Shown here: piece by piece, positions 1-10,782 of the stretch
How the letters are laid out: every line of letters begins with the position of its first letter
How positions within the stretch are numbered: the stretch's first letter is position 1
Source of the DNA: Mrakia gelida
Taxonomy: Eukaryota > Basidiomycota > Tremellomycetes > Cystofilobasidiales > Mrakiaceae
Length of the DNA: 64,000 bases
Assembly: GCA_024345305.1 (NCBI GenBank)
Contig: BRON01000001.1
Span: 1,302,001-1,366,000 of the forward strand
Reading direction: 5' to 3'
Translations under genes and position numbers: made by a program
Notes under the pieces: model-generated
Database searches by the model: none
What the model saw: the letters and a program-made list of their open reading frames with translations, nothing else
What the model was told of the DNA's origin: nothing

Positions 1-928
1 CAGGAGAGGGAGAGGGAAGGGGAACAAGGGGAGGGAGGGAAGGAGGAACGAACCCTTCTTTGGTGCTGCTGATCCTCGTCCGTTCATCCTGAGAAGCCGA
101 GTCTTGGGGAGATAGAGATCTAGTGGAGAGGCCTGTCTAGAGGTAGGTGATGGTGAGAGGAAGGCGGAGGGGGGAAGGAGAGAGGAGGGGAAGGGAAGGA
201 GATGCGAGGTGGGTGTTGAGGTGAGCTGGACGACGCCGTCACGCAGGCGAGTCGAGAGCTCGTCCTTGTCCTTGGTGACCGCGAGTCTAGCGTTTTCGAG
301 CTACTCCAGTCAGCGAGCAGAATAACGATGCATTCAAACTTAGTAAGACGGCCGAAACATTCGATTGGAAGGGCTCTTGGAGCGCGAGAAGACGGCCAAA
401 GAGACGAGCCCATCTCGTCGCCAGCGAGCCTTCCTTCTCCTCGAGGTGGACCTCAAAAGGTCGAGCGACTAGAGAGAAGAACTTCATTGAATGACGTTTC
501 AGCGAGTTTAGTGTTTGGAGTCTCTGTCGTGAGCAGCTGGCGGTGAGAGAGGGGCTCTGAGCTCGACGCGTCGCCAGACACCGACGAGCGAAAAGCTTCT
601 CGTTCCAAAGCTCAACCAACGACACAGATCAGCCCTCCAAGCTGGTTCACGCGGCGAACTCATATGCCGACCAGATCTCACGAGAAGGACGCCAGCCGAA
701 GCTTGAAGCTCCTCTCCTCTCGTCGTCGCGATCAGCGTCGAAGACCTTTCGTCTCGACAAACAGGGGAAGCAAAGGCGACGTGTATCACTGAAAAAGGCC
801 TCTTCACTCCCATCAAACTATGCGTATGTAATGTGTGTGCGTGTGTACTTCTGCTGGAAAACCGAAAACTATGCAAAGACTAAGGTATCAAACCCTCGAC
901 GCGTCTCTCTCTCTCTCCTCACTCGCGT
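1..928. other. Left-edge region without a supported gene
   Basis: This stretch lies downstream of the homeobox gene, which ends at 929. Open frames here are short, overlap on both strands and lack linked splice sites or recognisable domains. The first 60 bases are purine-rich. It probably holds the 3' flank of the homeobox gene and flanking DNA of a gene outside the window. I see nothing else that can be supported. Confidence 0.4.
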
Positions 929-3344
929 TCACGTCCTCTCGATCCCGTTCATCCCAATCCCCTCCCAAACCCGCTTCACCACCGCCTTCTCCTTCTCCTC
1001 ACTCCCCACGCTTTCTCCACTCAGCGCTGCCTCCTCCTCCTCGTCCTCGTCTTGCTCGTGACTCCCGTTCGAACCCATCCCTCCTCTGGGTCGCACGATC
1101 CTCGGTTCGCTCGACCTCGCTTCCTCCTCGAGCGGAGAGGGAGTTCGTCCTGGAGTTGTGCTCGCTGTGGGGTGGGCGTCTCCGGCTTTGGAGAAGGAGG
1201 AGAAGGAGGAGGTGAGGGAGGGGGAGGGAGCGTGGTGGTGGTGTTGATGGACGTGAGTGTGGTGGGTGTGAGGCGGCGGAGGAGGAGGGTTGGGAGATCG
1301 ATAGTGAGATGGGTATTGCGTGGAGTAGGAGGCTGGAGGGAAGGCGTGGCGAGAACCGGTAGTAGGAGAGGTGGAGGGAGGAGGTGGAGGAAGAAGGAGT
1401 CCAGAAGGTGGTCGGAGAGGGTGGAAAGGTTGAGGAAGATGGTCGGTCGCCGCGGTCGACGAGGGTTGTTTCCTTTTCAGGGTGGTTGGAGAGGGACCGT
1501 CGTAGGGATTTGGGGAGATAGTATGAGGAGGGTAGGTTGCTGGTCGAGGATGCTGAGGAGAGGATGCTACTTCGTTGGGGTGGAAGGGAGTCGAAGCGAG
1601 GAGGAAGTCGCGGAACGAGGGGAGGGAGATGTCTGAACCTGTTGCTGGAGGGTCTCTCGCGAGAGTAGGCGAGGAAGAGGTGGTTTGATGGGATCCAGAG
1701 GAGGAAGGAGGTCCTGGGTAGTCGAGTCCAGCCGAAGATCGAGGGAGAAGGGGTGGAGGAAGAGGAGTTGTTGGTCGTTCGTGATGAAACTGCCTCGACG
1801 CGTCTCGTCCGAACTGTCCTCCTTCGATGGACGTGTACGAGTTTGGAACCCAGTGGCCAGAAGGACCACTCGACGAACCCGTTCGAGCTTCCTCCGCTCT
1901 CTGCTGCTCTCCAGCGTCCCAGGATCTCGACGCTCCATCTGGTCTTCGAACTCTATCAACCCAAACTGCTCCGCCTCCTGACGATCTTGGTCGTTCGTCC
2001 TCTCCCCACGACCTTCCTCGCGACATTCCTGCTGCTCCAATGTGGGTAGATCGATGATGATCTTCTTCGCTCCGTGATGGGAAGAGTGGAGGAGCGTAGG
2101 GTTGCCGCGAAGGGTCCTCCCAAGTGCCGGGAGGGAAGAACGGAGTGAAGGGAGGAGGTTGGAAGACCGAAGAGGAAGAGGGTCCGTGAGGGTGTTGAGG
2201 AGGAGGAGGTAGGAAAGAGGGTAGTTGATGATGGGAGGAGGAGGTTGAGGCTGTGGGTGGAGAGGGATTTTCGTTCCAGTCTCGGTGACGAGACGCGGAA
2301 GGTTGAGCGAACGACGAAGTTGGAGGAGGAGGAGGAGGTTGATGTTGAACGCGCGCGTCGTAGGCGGTGTTGAACGACGAGGAAGGATTGCTGAGATGGT
2401 TGTGTTGGGAGAAGCTAGGCTGTATAGGGTTCAGGCGTTCCGATTCTAAGTGATGATGGGCAAGTCGAGGCAATCATTAGAGAAAACGTGCGAGTAATCA
2501 GCATCTCGGGCCGGGCGAGAGATAAACACAAGGAGAGACGATCCGAAAGGGAAGCTCGCTCACCCATCCTTCGATGCTTTGAGCGCTGATTCTGGAACCA
2601 CACCTGTTGAGAGAGCAATCAGAAGAGGACATCGTCAGTATAGTGATCAAAGTCGGAGGTACAGGGCAAAGCGAAACGAGGGTGGGAATGAAAGACGAGG
2701 AATCAAAAGGCGATCTCTCGATCTCGCTCCGTCTCTCTTCTGCCTCCTTCGCCCAAACCCTCAAACAAAAGTCAGATCAGAGAAGGTTTATAAAACTCAC
2801 CTGGACTTTTCTTGAAGTGAGAGATATACGTTCACCCAGTCGCTCTCTGGCCACGGTCGACGGGAACCGAGTCTATATGGGGAGAGAGGAGAAGAAGCAA
2901 AAGAGAAGGTCAATTGAACCTGTTTGAACGCGGCGAATCGTTCGAAGAGGGGAGACGAGACGACAGGGAAGGGGAGACCGAGAGACGAGCTCTTACCTCT
3001 TCCCAGAGCGTCTGTAGACCTTCGAGCTGAGTAGGAGTCATGAGAGTACGAGCTCTGGAGGGGCGAGAGAACGTAAAGCGAACGAGAGACAGACGGCGTC
3101 AGTTCCTGGATGAGTCGCGGACCGTCGGAAAAAGAGCTCACACCCTCCCCCTGCCCCCTTCCTCCCTTTGATGTTGAATGCAACAACAGGTCAACCATCC
3201 CTTCGATATCATGCTAGTCTCTAGTATAGAGAAGAGACGAGAAGGAAGAAACGCTCACCTTGGCAGACGTTCAGGAGAGTTCCCTTGACCTTCATGGCCC
3301 TGCTCTTCCTCTCCAAACCCCTCTTCAGACTGACTCTCAATCAT
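929..3344 (-). CDS. Homeodomain transcription factor with long Pro/Ser-rich tail
   Basis: Predicted nuclear DNA-binding regulator of about 590 residues. Exons on the minus strand are 3259-3344, 2997-3054, 2801-2872, 2564-2603 and 929-2445, and the phases close exactly. The homeodomain spans residues 28-85 and is split over three exons: an RTLMTPTQLEGLQTLWEE-like helix 1, then helix 2, then recognition helix WFQNQRSK at 74-81. W74, F75 and N77 of the WFxN core are present. Gln replaces the first Arg of the usual WFQNRR. The spacing is that of a typical 60-residue homeodomain, not a TALE type. The remaining 500 residues are low-complexity Pro/Ser/His, likely a disordered activation or repression region. 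No divergent partner homeobox gene lies beside it, so an HD1/HD2 mating-type locus is unlikely. The start at 3344 gives an acidic leader; an earlier start cannot be excluded. Confidence 0.88.
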
Positions 3345-5065
3345 CCCTGTTCCTTTGTTCGTTCGAGAGGTGGTGGAAGACGCTGGGTTCGTTGACTTGG
3401 TCGATCTCTTCTGAGGGTTGACGACTCGCTTGGAGAGTTTGAGGGTAAGATGGGGAGACGAGAGACGACGAAGAAGAAGGAGGGCGAGAAGAAGAAAGGA
3501 CGGAGCGAAGGTGGACGTTGGGAGGGATTCTTAATTGACCTCGGAATAGTTGACTGACACAACAGCGCCAGGAGGAAAAACGTGCAGCCGACTTCCGGTA
3601 ATGGATGCCATGGAATTCGGGGGCGAGCCCTTCGCCCTCTTCGAGCTTCTTTTGAACGAACAAACCCCACACCTTCCCCGAATTCTGGTCTTCGTCTTCG
3701 TCTTCCCTTCAGCTGACGCTCGTTCTCGAGAAAGAGAGAAGTGCTTGTTCATCTCGTCGACCTGTTCGCGCAATCCAAAAGCTTCCTTGGAAGGTTTCGT
3801 TCGGCTTCATTCCTTCGTTCGTGGAACGTCGTCGGGGGGGGACGGAGAGAAAGAAGGAGGGGGCGAACTTCATTGGATGTTGTCTTGGGACGATAAACTA
3901 ACGCAGGCGGCCTCCCGATCCCTGCCCTCGCTCCTCTTCTCGGTAGTGGTTCTTGATTAACCGAGAACAAGGAAGCAAATCCAGGACGGAGGGAAGAGAA
4001 GAGACGCGTCGAGCCTGGCCTTCGCTCCCTTTCGTCCTGTTCTTCTCCTTCTTCTCATCTTCCACACTTCCCCTGCCGGTCCGATTTGACCCTTCCCACG
4101 CTACACACTTGAGCCCCCTAACGACGCACGCAGAGGGGGCAGGAAAGGGCAGAACAGGCCGAGCTCGTCGTTCAACTCCGCCCTCGGACGCTTCCCGCCG
4201 CAATCGTCTGTCTCAGCTCTTCTTGTTCTCTCTCTCTGTCTCCGGTCCTCCGACTCGAAGAGGACCGACTGACATGTGCAGATCGATTGCTCGCCGAGAG
4301 AGGAGGGAGAGGAGAGGAGACGGAAGAGGAAAGGACGACGACGCGTCGCTCGCCCCAGCGATTTCTCCTCTTCTCGCCTCGTGCGCGTTTCCCAGCCGAC
4401 AGCTCAGCGCTTGGCCTTCCCGAGTCTCATCTCGGATGCACTGGAATGCCATGCTAGTAGATCCGAAAGAGTCGCGGAGAGCAGAGCCAAGTCGAAACGA
4501 AACGAGTCGTCTCGTGTCCGACCTCTCTTCGCCCCTTCTGCGCCTCACCTCGCCTTCCTCTCGTTCTCCAGTAGGCTTTTGAGTCGACCTGTCAACTTCT
4601 CATGAGACAGCGGGATTCTAAGAGCCGAGTCGAGGCAAGCGAACGCGGTGAGTCGTCTCGTGCTCAACCTTCTCTTCCCCTCTCCTCTCTTCACCTCACT
4701 TCTTTCTCGTCTCCTCAGCCCTCCATCGGCCTTTGACGCGACCCGTCCAGCTCTCTCAGCAGCATGGCTCAAATGCAGCACCCGCGAAGCCAAGTCGAAA
4801 CGAGCGAGCGCGTTCGCGACCTCGACGCCTCGAAGTTCTCGTTCTAGTTCTCGTTTTCGTCTCTCTCGAGCCATCCCAGGTTGTGAACAGAGAAGAGCAT
4901 ACATAACCTCTCTCAATCGAGAGAGAGCGAAGCGAGAAACAAAAATCGTGACTGAACTAGACTAGCGAAACAAAAAGACCCAAAAGACGCAAAACGAACT
5001 CACACCTTTCCCTCTCCCTTCACCTCTCCCTCCCTCCCCCTCCCTCTCTCGCTCGCCTCGCTCAC
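3345..5065. other. Intergenic region upstream of the homeobox gene
   Basis: About 1.7 kb separates the homeobox start from the 3' end of the F-box gene, which is also on minus. Open frames here have no linked splice sites or domain likeness. The region contains imperfect direct repeats: a 15-base word at 4486-4500 recurs at 4789-4803, and a 13-base word at 4504-4516 recurs at 4650-4662. It probably carries a long promoter for the homeobox gene. Confidence 0.4.
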
Positions 5066-7697
5066 TCACTCCTCCATCTCCACCCACCCCAAATCAGGGT
5101 TCCCCTCCTTCACCTCCCAAGACTTGTCCCTTCCGACAGCATATCGATCCCCAACCCTCCAACCCGTCTTCTCCGCGAACGCGTCGCAGATCTCCTTGAT
5201 GAGCTTGTTGGAGCGGTTCTCCTCCTCCTGGAAGGAGACGTTCCAGAGGAGGACGACTTCGAGGGAGGGGAACTTGTCCTGGGTTGGCCGAAGTGGGAAA
5301 GGAGGGGAGGGTGAGGGAGGAAGAAGGGAGGTGGGAAGGTGGCCGGAGACCGAGTCGATGAAAGGGAAAGTGGAAGGTTGCAGGTTGGTTGGTTTGGTGA
5401 TTTTATTGGTTGGGAGACGGGAAGATTCGGCAGGCGCGTGGAAATAGGCATGAAGTTCGAGTGATGAACGAAGGCACGAGGAAGGGAAGGAGAAGAAGGT
5501 TTTGCGGTCAGCCCAAGCTCGACTCGAACGGAAGGAGGAAGAGTTCAGAAGAACAACACAACCAACACAAGCTCGTGCGTGCGTGCGTGCAAGCTGTTGT
5601 TCTGTTGCTCGAAGAAGGCGTGGGAACGCAGGAAAAGGAAACGAACCTTCTCGGCGGATAGGACATCCTGAGCAGCGGCTCTGTCGTCCTCGGTGATTCG
5701 ATGCTTGACGACGTTCCCTGCTCCTCCCCACGACGACGTTCCAGTTTCGGAGGAGGTGGATTCGAATCGGTCTGAGAGGTCGGCTTGTTCGTTGTGGTAG
5801 TTCCAGGGATCTGAGAACGAGAACGAGCGAATGGAAGAGGGGGAGGGGGAGTTGAGCACGGGCGAGGGAGAAGCGAGCGGGAGCGAGCGAATGAAAAGCT
5901 CACCTCCAAGCAACCAGTTCCTCAAATTTCGATGACCGATGTCGGCAAGAGGTCTGAGGTCAAGACCGCTGACGCTGAGGGTGACGAGGTTGGGACAGTA
6001 GGTGAAGATCTCTGCGGGAAAGGGGAAGGACGAAGACGAAGACGAGAAAGGGAAGGTCAGCGAACGCGTCTTTCCCTCGGTCGACTCGTTCGACGCGATC
6101 AAAGACTGAGCGCAAACGAGTTGCGTACCCTTGGGAGCAGGTAGGATGTCGGAAGAGAACTCGTCGATTCTGAGAAGATGGAGTTGAGGTCCGACGTGTC
6201 GAAGGATCGAGACGATGAGATGGGACTCGTCCGGGTCGTCGTCGAGGTCGTCTTCTTGATGCATGAGGTGGAGCTGTTCGGCGAAGCGAGAGTGGAAAAG
6301 AGCCAAAGTCAGCTCGATCTTCATCAAGGGAGGGAAGGGAAGAAACGGGCGGGGAACGACGAGAGCCAGAAGGAGAGAGAGAAACGCGAACGAACGAACC
6401 TCGATGAGGTTAGGGAACGACGTGTTGGTGGGGAGAACGTTGTTGATAGCTTCGAGACCAACGAGAGCGAGTGATCTTTCGATTCGACGAAGAAGAAAAA
6501 GAAGAAGAAAGGGAGATAATGGTCAGCGAAAGAAGAAATCAAACCAAACCGACGATTCGAGCTCGACCTTTCGTGCACTCACCTAACCTCCCCCAAGTCG
6601 CACCATCTCTCAACTCCAGCATCTCTGTATCTCCCTTGCTCATCGTGCACTCCTGGGTCGATCTCGAGCGTCAACAGCCTCGGCCTAGGTTTCGTCAGGT
6701 CAACGTCCGAATCGGGGATGGTCGTCGCGTCGGCCTGGGTAAGGAAGTGTTCGAGGTTCGGAAGATGGTAGAAGACTTGTGGGAGGAAGCGAGCTGGGAA
6801 GATGGCTCCGAAGTAGTGGAAGTAGCTGCAGGTGGGGTGGGACGGGTGGGAAAGAAGAAGACGGGCAGGGAGAGGGAGAGAGAGAGAGAGCAGGTGAGGA
6901 CGAGCGTTTGGTCTCGAGAACGACGACGTTTGGGAGGGAAGCTCACCGAGTCCAGAGTCCGTACTCGGGATGGACAGCGAGGGTTCGAGTGAACCTCTGG
7001 AGGTGAGTGAGGGTAGGGAGGGAGACGTTCGCGTAGAGGAGAGGGTCTGCCATTTCCTGAGGGAAGAACGACGAGGAGGGCAAGGGAGCAGAGGTGAAAG
7101 CGGAAACGAAAGATCAAAGTCAGCTCGAGCCCGACCTTCCCTTCGGTTCCCTCGGTCGTGTGACCTCTTCCTCCTCGGGCGAGGAAGAAAGGAAGGAAGA
7201 TAGTGGAGAAGGAGAAGAAAATTCTCACCTTCCATTCCCTGGAGACGAGCGAGAGCTGAGCGAGGAGTTGAGCTCGGTTTCGCATGCTGGATTCGACCCC
7301 ACGCGAGAAGAAAGATCAGCAAACGAGAGCGAGTTCCACGAAGGGTCGGGGCTGGAGAGATGGGAGGAGGAGGAGAGAAGCAAAGAAGGGATGTAGAGAC
7401 TGACTTCTTTCCGTTGTCCTTGGGGCAGAGGTACTGCTCTCGTTCCATGGCTCGAAGGAGGATCTCTCGCTGGATGTCGAGAGGGAGGTAGACCGATCTG
7501 AGGAAAGCGAGAGCGAAGGGAGAATGACGAGGGACGGGAGAGGGAAGGGAGGGCAAGGTCAGCTTTCGGATTGGATGCGATGGAGGTATAGAGACGGGAG
7601 GGAAAGCGAGCGCGTTCGATGGAGGGAAGGGAGGAGCGGAGGTGAGCTCGACTTACTCGTCTCTGAGCTTCAACCTAGCGGCGAGAGCTTCCATCAT
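5066..7697 (-). CDS. F-box protein, 10 exons
   Basis: Predicted substrate adaptor of an SCF-type ubiquitin ligase, about 416 residues. Exons on the minus strand are 7657-7697, 7405-7497, 7229-7286, 6947-7056, 6583-6825, 6400-6475, 6129-6273, 5904-6011, 5647-5810 and 5066-5278; phases close from ATG to TGA. The F-box lies at about residues 17-70: LPLDIQREILLRAM, then LLAQLSLVSREWK and WKEMADPLLY, matching the family's LPxEI....L....L...SLVxRxW core. The rest resembles degenerate leucine-rich repeats (for example CPNLVTLSVSGLDLRPL and FPNLIE), the usual substrate-binding part of such proteins. The start has two adjacent ATG codons; the upstream one (7697) is used here. The intron 5279-5646 is unusually long for this gene and could hide a small exon. 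The target protein cannot be told from sequence. Confidence 0.82.
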
Positions 7698-8562
7698 CGT
7701 TCAAGATCAAAGAAGGAGTGGATGGGTTGGAGTGGAGTGGAGAGCGTCGAGGGAAGCTGTTGAGCTATATATCCTAGCGGCGATATCACGGAAAGAAGGA
7801 CCATCAGCGTCAGAGAGGTGAGCTGGAAGGAGGGTCGATGTTGAAGGGAAGGCAAGAGATCGCGCTTACCTTTTTGCAGTCAAAAGGGGATCGAAGTCTG
7901 GGGGACAGATCGAGAAAGGCGCATCCGCTCCTCTGGGCTTGGAAATCCGCAGAGGAAAGAGGGGAAGAGTCGAGGGAGGGGATGGAAGGCGAGCGACGAG
8001 TCAAGTCGATCTATGGCTGCCACTGAGATCCAAGAAAGCGAGGTTGGAGGGAATATATAGAAAGAGGCTGGAGTCGTGGTTCGAGAAGAAGAAAAGTGAG
8101 CGAGAGGCGAACGGGAGCAAACCTCCCCGCCTTTCCCGAGTTGAAAAGAGAGAGACGTCGAGCTCAACCTCCTCCCTCTCCTTCCCTCTCGTTTGTTTCG
8201 CTCTCAACCATCACACAACCTGTCGAAAAGATTTCATTCTCTTTTATAGAACGAGGATGCCTCTTCCGTCCTCATGACGCCTCGGTTCCAAAATGCAGCC
8301 GGACAAGGAAGGTTGATCCTGAACGCTAGCTTCAGGAACGCGAGCAATCTACCCTCCTTCGATCCCCTCTTCCCCACCCGTTCCCTCCCTCTGACCTTCA
8401 CCTTGTGGATCCACTTCATCAACGCATACACGTTCCTTTGATCAACCAACATGATCTCGTGAATCCTACCTCTTCCCGTACCGTTCTTCTTCATCTTCCC
8501 TCCATCGCTCGAACTGATCGCTCTCCTCCCTCTCTCGTTAACCTCTTCCCTCCTCTAGCACG
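7698..8562. other. Divergent intergenic region, possible small minus-strand ORF
   Basis: This lies between the divergent starts of the F-box gene (minus) and the Ser/Pro-rich gene (plus). A TATA-like element reading TATAAAAG on the minus strand lies near 8240-8250. A minus-strand open frame (8234-8494) has a protein-like first 30 residues (HEIMLVDQRNVYALMKW) that end at a GTGAAG, but no following exon could be placed. The region is otherwise promoter-like. Confidence 0.35.
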
Positions 8563-10130
8563 ATGGACGAGGCTAGTTCGTCCTCTTTCTTCCTCTCTCA
8601 TCATTCCTCAGACGATCATTAACCCTTTCTCCTTCTTGCAGAATCCACCTCTCCGCTATCAGCTCCTCCTCGTCTCGGTCTCTCGTCCCATCTCTTCTCG
8701 CCTCTCCAACGTACGGCTCCCGTTCCTCGTCGCCTCAAAACCCTCCCAGTTCTCGAAGGAACTCGATCCACTGGAGAAGGAACCCCTCTTGCGCTCGAAT
8801 GGACCGCCTCATCGAACGAGGCAAGGAGGGGCTCTCTCGGTAGAGCGAGCGGAGCAGCTCGAGCAGGAGGCGAGGGGAGGGAGGGAGGGAGGCGCGCAGG
8901 GAGGAACGAGCTACTTTCGCTAGATGGCGCGAAGGAAGGAGGTCTCGGGGAGAACAGAGACGCATACGAGGGGAGAACGCCAACCTCGACTACTGCTTCT
9001 CCCAGCAGAGACAGACCCAACCCTCGTCCCTCCTCGCCCTTCGTCGATCGCACCAACAACAACGCGACGCACCTCTCGACCTCCTCCCTTCCAATCCCAA
9101 CGCCTCCTCCTTCTTCTCCTCAGCAACACAAGCTCTCCCCCCATCACACCTCCCGAAGCTGGGACAATCTCCTCGGCGTTCATCCTCCCTCCTCCTCGGC
9201 GTCGCCGACCTCAGACTCGACCTCGAACGGACGCGCCCTCCCTCCGACCGCTTCCTCTCCCTCTCCCTCTCCCCTCCTCCTTCGACACCAGCCCTACCCC
9301 TCCACCAGCAACAAGACCATCAAGTCTCCTCTTTCGTCCAACTCGAACTCAAGCTTCGGCACCTCCTCCTCCTCCTCCAGACAAGGCACCGGCGCTCGAC
9401 CCTTCACTCCACCAGGTCGAGCTCTCCTCGCTCCTCCTCCCTCTTCCTCCACACCTCCACCCACCAACTTCACCATCATCACAACCACTCAAAGATCCTT
9501 CTCCTCTCAGTCCACGGACTCCGACACCTCCTCTTCCTCGTCCTCGTCGTCGCCAGCCAAACCGAACAACAAGAACAACGCAACTCCCAACTCGCCCACC
9601 ACCTCCCCTCGCCTCCTCGTCGTTCCTCTCGCTCCTCCCGTCTCAAGGCGAGCCTCCGTCGGCGGCGACCCCAAGAAGATCAGCACCACCTCCACCACCC
9701 TCCTCACCGTCGTCCCCTCCCCACCTCTCTCGCTCGCGACGCTCGAGCTGGACGACGGCGAGAAGCGCGGCTTGCGGACGGTCGAGCAAGCAGGGACGAT
9801 GACTTGGGGACACGTGGATACGCCTACGGTGGAGATGAAGGAGGAGGAGAAGGGGTTGTGTTTGGGGTTGGGGGAGGTGCTGGGGTCGGGAGGAGGAGGG
9901 GAGGACGAGGGAGAAGGCGGTGGTGATGTTGAGGGGACGCGGGCGCGGGAGGGCGTGTTGAGTAGTATGGGTGAGTTCTAGACTCGTTCCCTGTCTTCGC
10001 TCTTTTCTCAGCTAGCTGACGATCTGCTCATCGCTCTTCTTCTTTCTCGTCAGTCGTCGTCTCGTCGCTCGTCACTCGTTCCTCTCGCCTCTCGGGTCAT
10101 TCGCTGCTCTCGCTGTTTCTTTGTACATAG
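8563..10130 (+). CDS. Ser/Pro-rich low-complexity protein, unknown function
   Basis: I do not recognise a family. Exon 1 is 8563-8575 (Met-Asp-Glu-Ala). It is followed by a 66-base intron with donor GTTCGT, branch CATTAAC and acceptor TTGCAG, and a long exon from 8642. The frame stays open for more than 440 codons. It is rich in Ser, Pro and Thr with Asn-rich patches, then turns acidic and Gly-rich near its end (TVEMKEEEKG and GGGGEDEGEGGG). The most likely last intron is 9971-10053 (donor GTGAGT, branch GCTGAC, acceptor CAG), giving a final exon 10054-10130 with a short hydrophobic tail and about 469 residues in all. If that intron is kept, a TAG at 9979 ends the protein instead. Most of the chain looks disordered. 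The gene could be a cell-wall, regulatory or scaffold protein; there is no direct evidence for any of these. Confidence 0.6.
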
Positions 10131-10315
10131 TCCTATCCTTGCTTTACCCCTCTCGCTCTCACTCTGTCTAGACTGTATCACTAGTATAGCCTCCATCGCA
10201 TCGCATAGCCCTCTTCATCCTCGTCCTCGCTCTCTCGTTTTCGTTCCCACTCCGTCCAAACGCGTCGTTCGCATCGTTCCTTCGGCTTCTCTTCTTTGTA
10301 GCTCATAGCCTAGCC

Positions 10316-10347
<32 letters not shown>

Positions 10348-10782
10348 ATCGGAGCACCCTCTCATATCCACCCAACTCTTACACACACGCCTTTCATCTT
10401 CTCAATTCCATCCCACCCCGTTGAAGCTCAATTCGTACGCTCGATGAGAATCAACCTCGAACGGTCGTGACGGACAGACGACAAGCAAACGAGCGAGCAC
10501 AAAGACGCGTTCAGTTGAGGAGCGACTGGCAAAAAATCCTCAATGGTGAACGAGAAAGAGATCGTCCTCCTTCATTCGCGTCGACGACGACGAAGACGTC
10601 GGACCAACTCTCGCTCCCTCTTCTTTCTGCTCCCTTCTCGAATCGAAAAAAAAACAGATGCATTAAATCTATGCAAAATCCTCCTCAATCCCTTCACAGA
10701 CGTTGCAAAGCCTCCACCAACAGCGCGTTCTGATAGGCCATCATCTGCAGCGTCTCCAACGCCAAACCCGGCTCTGCTCTCA
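10131..10782. other. Convergent intergenic region
   Basis: The 3' ends of a plus gene and a minus gene meet here. The DNA is pyrimidine-rich on the plus strand and contains a CT dinucleotide run at 10316-10342. No coding signal is seen. Confidence 0.5.
10316..10342 (+). repeat. CT dinucleotide microsatellite
   Basis: An uninterrupted run of about 13 CT units in the shared 3' flank of two convergent genes. It is a simple repeat, probably length-variable between strains. Confidence 0.95.

Noticed and set aside
1052..1636. 194-codon plus-strand open frame rich in Arg and Gly
   Set aside because: It is the antisense shadow of the Pro/Ser-rich tail of the homeobox protein.
929..3344. Homeobox gene as part of an HD1/HD2 mating-type locus
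   Set aside because: Basidiomycete HD loci have two divergent homeobox genes. The upstream 1.7 kb has no second homeodomain and the next gene is an F-box protein.
8234..8494. Short minus-strand gene
   Set aside because: The first 30 residues look protein-like but no second exon, family or stop in a sensible place could be joined; left as an open question only.
8924..9802. 292-codon plus-strand open frame
   Set aside because: It is an alternative frame of the Ser/Pro-rich gene; the frame starting at 8563 is longer, spliced in phase and contains less Arg/Pro codon noise.
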